DNA from: a virus
Direction: 5' to 3' (one strand)
IMG/VR virus record: IMGVR_UViG_3300035701_000159
Location: 1 to 33,624 of that record
Length of the DNA stretch: 33,624 nt
A program made the position numbers and the translations under genes. Within the stretch, counting starts at the first letter, position 1. Every line of letters starts with the position of its first letter. This document shows positions 29,014-33,624 of this stretch, piece by piece. The notes under the pieces were generated by a model. It made no database searches. It was not told where the DNA came from and saw nothing but the letters and a program-made list of their open reading frames with translations.

Positions 29014-31349
29014 GCTCCTGGTTTGAGGGCTGAAAGTTCGGGCCGCATTTCCAAAAGCCACTGATCTTCGTAGTAGTTACTCACCCGATGAGCGCGGGCA
29101 TACGCCAGCTTCCCTTGCAGCATGAGCGTATACTCGATGCACTCATGTAAAACATTAAGACCGCGATCGTAGGGTACAAAAGACCAATCGACGATGATCT
29201 TGTCGGCGGGGACGAATGGCCACTTCTCGCTGTTGCCTGCACAGATTAAATCTGGGCACGAATACTTCACGACCATCGCCCGCATGTCAATAGCCCACAC
29301 TTGCTGACCATCGACCAGTCCGAGATAGATGCCCCTTACGCCCGGCTCATATTCTCCGTAGGCTTGATTCATACCTCGCGGACCGGCTGGTAATGAAAGG
29401 ATTTCCGACTTCCTGGTACTTAGCCACTCAGGCGTAATCCACAGACCAGCCATTGCGAGGTCTTCCTGCGTCGGCTGCATTGCGGCCCTATCGTCGCTCG
29501 AATGTTCCCGCAATCGCGACTCTTGCAATTTTCGTAAACCCTTGACACGCCATTGTTGAATGGACACATATTGGCCACCATCCGAATATGCGTCAGAATC
29601 GGATAGAGCTTTCGCTAACTGTTGCTCCGCTTCCTTCAGGGTGTAGCCACCGTAGTATTGCTCGTTACGTTCCTCTTCCCTTGTCGCCCCGCTGGCCCGC
29701 TGGACCTGCCGCGGCTCTTCGCTGGCGCTGAAGGGTCGGGCGTTGTCCGTTTGGCGGTTGCGCGGTTGCGTGCCGTCACCACAAGCCGTAGCCGCCATCG
29801 TTAACGGCGACGGATTGGTCTTGATGTTGGCGGCCTCGGTTTCCGAGTCCAATCCCTCACGCTGCTGCCAGGTGGTGACACTCAGTACGCCACACTGGAC
29901 TTTGATCTGATTGGCCTGCGCCTCTTGAATCCCCTGCCGCGCCAAGGGTGGACCGGTCATTTCGAGCTTGAAAAGCTCCAGTGTGTCTTCGTCCAGCAGC
30001 GCCGCCTCCATCGCGACTTCCAACACGCGCGTGGCGACTTCCCGATCCTCTTCTACCATGTCCTCCTGGTGCTGCTCGAAGGTCTTGACCACTGGCCCTT
30101 CGGCTACCATTGCTGTGGCAAAACTTCCTTTGTTCAGCGCCCCGCTGACCATGTAATCGGCCAGCCCGACGCTGGTGGCCACCGCTTGCAAATCGGCCTG
30201 AATCGAGGCCACGATCTTGTCGGTTTCGATGTTCTGGTTAGGAAACTGATATTCGGCCTGGTCGGAGGTGTCGAGAATCGCCCCCTCGGGATACTGCGAA
30301 ATGTTGCGAATCTGGCCACCAGGGCCAGCGATACTGGTCATAGCATTAGCCGAGAGCATCGGCTGCACGGAACCCGCCAGGGCGTTGACTCGCTTGCGAA
30401 TCAGTGCGATCTTGGTCCGCACCTGCACCAGTGTGCCCATTGCCCGCAACGTCCGCATGGATTGTTCTAGGCGGCCTTGCACCCAATAGGTGTCGGGGAT
30501 ACCGCGTGGCGACGAGCGGTCCACGTTCACCTTGCGGTGCTGGATTTCGCTGGCGTCGATCATGCGATCCCAGGCGGATTGGTCGCTGTTGTCGGCCCCC
30601 AGTAAATTGGTGCGGCGGACGTAGTAACCCAAGGGCCTTTCGTAATCGCCCCGCTTAAACTGGATGCCAAACCACACTTCGTCCTGCTCGGATTTACTGG
30701 CGGGCGTCCAGACCAACAGCGGTTCGACAAAGCGCACCCGCAGACGAGCGTTATCGGTGACGTATTGTAGAAAGTATTCGCCGTCTCGACTCTTGCGATC
30801 GAGCTTCTCTTGCTGCACGTGCCGATAGCCGCCCGTACCAGTGTAGTCTCCAGTGCCATCATAGAAGTCATCTATCTCCTGCTGAGCTTTCTCCCTTTTC
30901 TCTTTCGGCGGTTTTTGCTTCGGGTCACGCAGCACAAGCGTCCACTTGTGCCCCTTGCCGGCCACGTGCGTCTTGAGGTTGTGCTGCACGCCATGCCAGT
31001 ACGGATTGATCGAGCAAAACGCGCGGGAGCGGGCACGGATAATACGGTGCTGCGTCTCGTTGATGCAAAAGGCCGCGAAGTAGCCGGGGCGAAAAAGCGC
31101 TTGGCTGTAGGCCCACTTATAGTCAAACATCATTTCGTTCGGCTGTCCTTGACTGCTGCCGAACTGGATAGTGCCGTCTTCTCCGTAAGTGAAGGCCCGC
31201 TCTTCATCCTCGATCAGACGCCCGATCCAATCGGCCTGCTCCTTGAGGCGGTGGATTTCCTGGAAGAGTTCCGGCGGCACGTAGGTGGTCCGCTGCGGCT
31301 CGGGCAATGGCGATTGCCACCATTCCTTGAATCGTTGAAGAAGTCCCAT
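29010..31349 (-). CDS. Portal protein with a C-terminal zincin-like domain
   Basis: The 779-aa product has a portal-like body: N-terminal helical clip region, RPLGYYVRRTN, a long conserved helix QGRLEQSMRTLRAMGTLVQV with TKIALIRKRV, and a GLADYMVSGALNKGSFATAM segment characteristic of lambda-type portals. Residues about 640-779 are extra: WAIDMRAMVV, then FVPADKIIVD and HECIEYTLM (H735, E736, E739) with YARAHRVSNYYE (H754, E761), matching a phage HE..E...AH...E family usually found as separate proteins. The stop of the zinc-ribbon gene abuts its ATG, with GGAAGG upstream. The extra domain may be a metal-binding or protease-like appendage. Confidence 0.82.
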   Translation of the reverse strand: MGLLQRFKEWWQSPLPEPQRTTYVPPELFQEIHRLKEQADWIGRLIEDEERAFTYGEDGTIQFGSSQGQPNEMMFDYKWAYSQALFRPGYFAAFCINETQHRIIRARSRAFCSINPYWHGVQHNLKTHVAGKGHKWTLVLRDPKQKPPKEKREKAQQEIDDFYDGTGDYTGTGGYRHVQQEKLDRKSRDGEYFLQYVTDNARLRVRFVEPLLVWTPASKSEQDEVWFGIQFKRGDYERPLGYYVRRTNLLGADNSDQSAWDRMIDASEIQHRKVNVDRSSPRGIPDTYWVQGRLEQSMRTLRAMGTLVQVRTKIALIRKRVNALAGSVQPMLSANAMTSIAGPGGQIRNISQYPEGAILDTSDQAEYQFPNQNIETDKIVASIQADLQAVATSVGLADYMVSGALNKGSFATAMVAEGPVVKTFEQHQEDMVEEDREVATRVLEVAMEAALLDEDTLELFKLEMTGPPLARQGIQEAQANQIKVQCGVLSVTTWQQREGLDSETEAANIKTNPSPLTMAATACGDGTQPRNRQTDNARPFSASEEPRQVQRASGATREEERNEQYYGGYTLKEAEQQLAKALSDSDAYSDGGQYVSIQQWRVKGLRKLQESRLREHSSDDRAAMQPTQEDLAMAGLWITPEWLSTRKSEILSLPAGPRGMNQAYGEYEPGVRGIYLGLVDGQQVWAIDMRAMVVKYSCPDLICAGNSEKWPFVPADKIIVDWSFVPYDRGLNVLHECIEYTLMLQGKLAYARAHRVSNYYEDQWLLEMRPELSALKPGA

Positions 31350-31544
31350 TTATTTTACCTTCCATAGCGACTGATCTGGCCACATGGGCATGAGTCGGTC
31401 AAAATAGTACATTGGCTTACCAGAGTTCGGAGCAACCGACCTTACCGTAGGCAGACCACATTTCTCACACACCTCTTTTGTATCTCGGCCGCTGCCGCTG
31501 GAATAAACGACACCTCCGCAAATACACGTTCCCTCCACGCTCAT
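31350..31544 (-). CDS. Small zinc-ribbon protein
   Basis: The 64-aa product starts at an ATG preceded by AAAGGAAG, so the longer open frame upstream is not used. It has CICGG near the N-terminus and CEKCG (C-x2-C) about 20 residues later, a rubredoxin-like zinc ribbon, followed by YYFDRLMPMWPD. It ends directly before the portal start. Partial duplication of the portal 5' end lies just upstream, so this gene may have been inserted there. Confidence 0.65.
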   Translation of the reverse strand: MSVEGTCICGGVVYSSGSGRDTKEVCEKCGLPTVRSVAPNSGKPMYYFDRLMPMWPDQSLWKVK

Positions 31545-31548
31545 GTCG

Positions 31549-31617
31549 TCACTTCCTTTGTTGCGGCTCGGGCACCGGCGGCTGCCATCATTCACGAAAG
31601 CGTTCCACAAGTCCCAT
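31549..31617 (-). pseudogene. Degenerate duplicate of the portal 5' end
   Basis: A frame reading MGLVERFRE, TGA, WQPPVPEPQQRK, TGA resembles the portal start MGLLQRFKEWWQSPLPEPQR almost residue for residue. The first in-frame TGA stands where the portal has the first of two Trp codons. Nucleotide identity is around three quarters. It is a broken partial copy separated from the real portal start by the zinc-ribbon gene. Confidence 0.75.
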
Positions 31618-31646
31618 GCTTGCCTTCCTTGGCTGGATTTGTTCTG

Positions 31647-31757
31647 TTAGGCGGCTGGTGATAGTTGGGTGCCGCGCAATAATCTGGTGGCGTGCCACTC
31701 TACGATGATTCTACTGGTTCGTAATGAATGCAGCCGAATGATGGATTCGTCTTTCAT
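31647..31757 (-). CDS. Tiny coupled ORF, 36 aa
   Basis: The ATG overlaps the stop of the upstream gene (ATGA) and has GGAG upstream. The 36-aa product (MKDESIIRLHSLRTSRIIVE and so on) has a short helix and a basic C-terminus. No motif is recognised; the coupling suggests it is translated. Confidence 0.5.
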   Translation of the reverse strand: MKDESIIRLHSLRTSRIIVEWHATRLLRGTQLSPAA

Positions 31758-31969
31758 GGCTCTCGCTCCATTTCCTTGTGCATCACCCCACCGCGCCCCG
31801 CCAGCACTACCGTCAGCCGATCCGGCTTGCCTTGCCTCTTCCCTCGGCAAAACATCGCCGTCTTGACGCCAATGGCTTCTAACGTCTCGCGAATCGCTCG
31901 CCACTCAGCAACCGTCGGGGCACGCATCGTCCCGCAAATCTCCACGGTTTCGCGGTTGATGAATCGCAC
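31754..31969 (-). CDS. Small phage protein (start uncertain)
   Basis: From the GTG at 31969 the product is 71 aa: TVEICGTMRAPTVAEWRAIR, then GVKTAMFCRGKRQGKPDRLT. The frame is open upstream to about 32080 with protein-like codons (ILRIFENGKSYGDPYTWCAT), but there is no ATG, GTG or TTG. An ATA overlapping the peptidase stop (ATAA, 32057-32059) would give a 101-aa protein and mimic the usual ATGA coupling. RAPTVAEWRAIRE...GV.....R is a pattern seen in small phage proteins of unknown function. Confidence 0.6.
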   Translation of the reverse strand: MRFINRETVEICGTMRAPTVAEWRAIRETLEAIGVKTAMFCRGKRQGKPDRLTVVLAGRGGVMHKEMEREP

Positions 31970-32055
31970 GGTCGCACACCACGTGTACGGATCGCCGTAG
32001 GATTTGCCATTCTCAAAGATTCGTAGTATGCCAGTGAGTGGTTCTAAATGGCCGT

Positions 32056-33438
32056 TTATTGCAGCAGGCTCGCTAAGTTATTCGGTGGCGTCCCTAACCC
32101 AGTACATAAGTCGAAACCGGCAGTTGCCTCCCATGCACCATTATTGCCGCTAGTGATGTCCCGCAGGCTGCCACTGAGCAAACTGTACAAGGCCGGGTGG
32201 ACGAATCCCAGTTTGCGGCCCAGGGCTTGATTCAATCGACAGACGAGCGCCGCCCACAATGGGGCCGCCGCGCTGGTGCCGCCAACCGCCATGCTCTGGC
32301 CGTTCAGTCGGACCAGGAATCCCGTGTTGGGATCTGCGTTCGCCGCCACGTCGGGAACCATCCGCATGTTATTTCCGCTGGCCACGGCTGCCTGATAGTC
32401 CGGTATGGCAAAGAACTCGCTCAGTCCGCCGCCCGTCGCCCCGCTGGCGCTGTTCCAGACTATTTCGCTTTCGTAGGCACTGCCGGAAAGAAGCAACTTC
32501 GTGCCACCGCAGCCAAGAATGTACGGGGCCGAGCCGGGGAAATCGACGTTCAGGCCGGGCTGTCCATCGCTGCTGCCACTGTCGCCCGAGGCGGCGCAGA
32601 TCGTCGTTCCCTGCTGGCCGGCGCTTTGCGCCAGGTTATTGATGGCCGTCATGCTGGCTGGCGTCCATTGATTCTCAATCGCGCCCCAGGAAATTGATAC
32701 GGCATCATGTCTGGTCTGCACCGCTGCGGCCAGGGCGTTGTAGAAACCGGCCGTCGTGTTCGGGTAGAAGTAGAGCTTCGTCAGGGCGTTGGGAACAAGT
32801 GTGGCTATGATCTCCGCATCCAGCATGACTTCCACCGAAGCGTTTGTCTGTCTGGGATGCTGTTGGCCGGTGGTAGTGACGTTCGGAGTGCGTTGGATAT
32901 TCACATGCTGAAAGTACCATCGCATTGCCTTCGCATCGTAGGCCCCGCCAAATTCCACGATGCCCACCGAATGCCTGCGGCCAAGCTGCGGCGGAAAGCC
33001 GTAGGAACCGGCCACGGTCGGTGCCATATAGCCGTTGAATCCTGCATGGGAATCGGCGAACTTGTGAATATGGTGGTGGTAACGCACTTGCGGTCGGGTG
33101 TCCAATCCCAATACCGCTACGACGTTGCTGCCGAATGTGGCGGGCACGCTGTAGGGTCCGCTGCGGCAACGGTGACGGCCGCGGCGACGGAGTTGCACTT
33201 GAAAGGTCCGCTGCACCGCAGCCACAGTCCCAGAGAACATGATGCTCTGTCTCTGTGCGGCCTCAAACCTCAGCCCGGCACTCTCGGCCAGCTTCGTCAG
33301 GGCGACTCGGTGCCGTGGTTTGCTGTCGGGCGCTAAAGCTAGGGTCAGGCGCAGCGGCGTGTTAGGGGCGTAGGGGCCTTGGTCATCATCGGGGAACTCA
33401 TGGCGATGGGAACCGGGAATGAGGCGGTAGCTGGTCAT
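32056..33438 (-). CDS. S53 family peptidase (sedolisin/kumamolisin type)
   Basis: The 460-aa product has a prodomain (1 to about 130) including LRLTLALAPDS, then a catalytic domain beginning YMAPTVAGSYGFP. Catalytic residues are clear: E203 and D207 in EVMLD, D286 in ASGDSG, and S389 in GGTSAAAP, the S53 Ser-Glu-Asp set. The calcium site D427 and the motif DITSGNNG...AGFDLCTGLGTP are present. There is no obvious signal peptide; the start (ATGA overlap) may give a cytoplasmic or virion-associated protein. Sedolisins are acid peptidases, so a structural or host-degrading role is possible. It is unusual in a phage structural operon. Confidence 0.92.
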   Translation of the reverse strand: MTSYRLIPGSHRHEFPDDDQGPYAPNTPLRLTLALAPDSKPRHRVALTKLAESAGLRFEAAQRQSIMFSGTVAAVQRTFQVQLRRRGRHRCRSGPYSVPATFGSNVVAVLGLDTRPQVRYHHHIHKFADSHAGFNGYMAPTVAGSYGFPPQLGRRHSVGIVEFGGAYDAKAMRWYFQHVNIQRTPNVTTTGQQHPRQTNASVEVMLDAEIIATLVPNALTKLYFYPNTTAGFYNALAAAVQTRHDAVSISWGAIENQWTPASMTAINNLAQSAGQQGTTICAASGDSGSSDGQPGLNVDFPGSAPYILGCGGTKLLLSGSAYESEIVWNSASGATGGGLSEFFAIPDYQAAVASGNNMRMVPDVAANADPNTGFLVRLNGQSMAVGGTSAAAPLWAALVCRLNQALGRKLGFVHPALYSLLSGSLRDITSGNNGAWEATAGFDLCTGLGTPPNNLASLLQ

Positions 33439-33624
33439 ACTAGGTTTCTTTGATACAAGTAAGTTGCTGCGGATTCAAGTAACTTAGGATCGTCTCTGAA
33501 AAAGCCGATGCCAATTTTTTCTCTGGTTGTGCTCACAAGGATTGTCCCATAGGTGTCAACCCCGCTTGGCGCGGCGGTAAAACCTGTCCCGTAGTCGCCT
33601 TCACCAACATGCGGAGTCCATACT
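33435..33624 (-). CDS. 3' end of an unknown gene (runs off right edge)
   Basis: The last 62 codons of a frame entering from the right are visible, containing FTAAPSGVDTYGTILVSTTR and GIGFFRDDPKLLE, and ending in YLYQRNLV. The stop overlaps the peptidase start (ATGA). It looks like a real protein end, but no family can be named from this fragment. Confidence 0.6.
   Translation of the reverse strand, partial: VWTPHVGEGDYGTGFTAAPSGVDTYGTILVSTTREKIGIGFFRDDPKLLESAATYLYQRNLV

Noticed and set aside
1-33624. Global UGA = Trp recoding
   Set aside because: Two duplicated fragments have UGA at Trp positions, but many intact genes end in TGA with ATGA, TGATG or GTGA overlaps, so UGA is a normal stop here.

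Overview
The window is one continuous minus-strand block of virion genes from a tailed phage or prophage. The order read right to left (peptidase, portal, maturation protease with scaffold, decoration protein, capsid protein, connector genes, tail tube, frameshifting tail-assembly chaperone, tape measure, tail-tip proteins, giant fibre) is that of a siphovirus-like structural module. I see no convincing plus-strand gene, tRNA, integrase, lysis gene or terminase; the terminase probably lies beyond the right edge. Base composition is fairly GC-rich. Serine-rich virion proteins, sulfotransferases, an anaerobic-sulfatase-maturase-like radical SAM enzyme and a sedolisin together suggest a host in the Planctomycetota or a similar environmental group. 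That host assignment is inference, not proof.

Right part (33.6-27.2 kb): the 3' end of an unknown gene, a complete S53 (sedolisin) peptidase, a group of very small translationally coupled ORFs, a zinc-ribbon protein, a portal protein carrying an extra C-terminal zincin-like domain, an HNH-like protein, and small accessory proteins including a nucleoside-deoxyribosyltransferase-like protein. This group ends at an intrinsic terminator. It is followed by a near-consensus sigma70 promoter and a second intrinsic terminator only about 60 nt further on, which marks a candidate structured small RNA or attenuated leader ahead of the capsid genes.

Middle part (27.0-15.7 kb): capsid protease with an in-frame internal start for a scaffold, decoration protein, major capsid protein, connector genes, three tandem paralogous beta-rich proteins, tail completion and terminator-like proteins, tail tube, a decayed or readthrough copy of the tail tube C-terminal domain, the G/GT tail chaperone pair with a canonical A AAA AAC slippery site, and the tape measure.

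Left part (15.7-0 kb): a Cys-rich tail protein, a 909-residue serine-rich repeat protein, a 1657-residue fibre with a CxxC ladder, and then a cassette of modification enzymes: radical SAM/SPASM enzyme, GT25-sulfotransferase fusion, two further sulfotransferases, a GT8-like glycosyltransferase, a SAM methyltransferase, a small CxC protein and a glycosyltransferase-like gene cut by the left edge. The most interesting reading is that this cassette decorates the virion's serine-rich proteins, or the host surface, with sulfated and methylated glycans.
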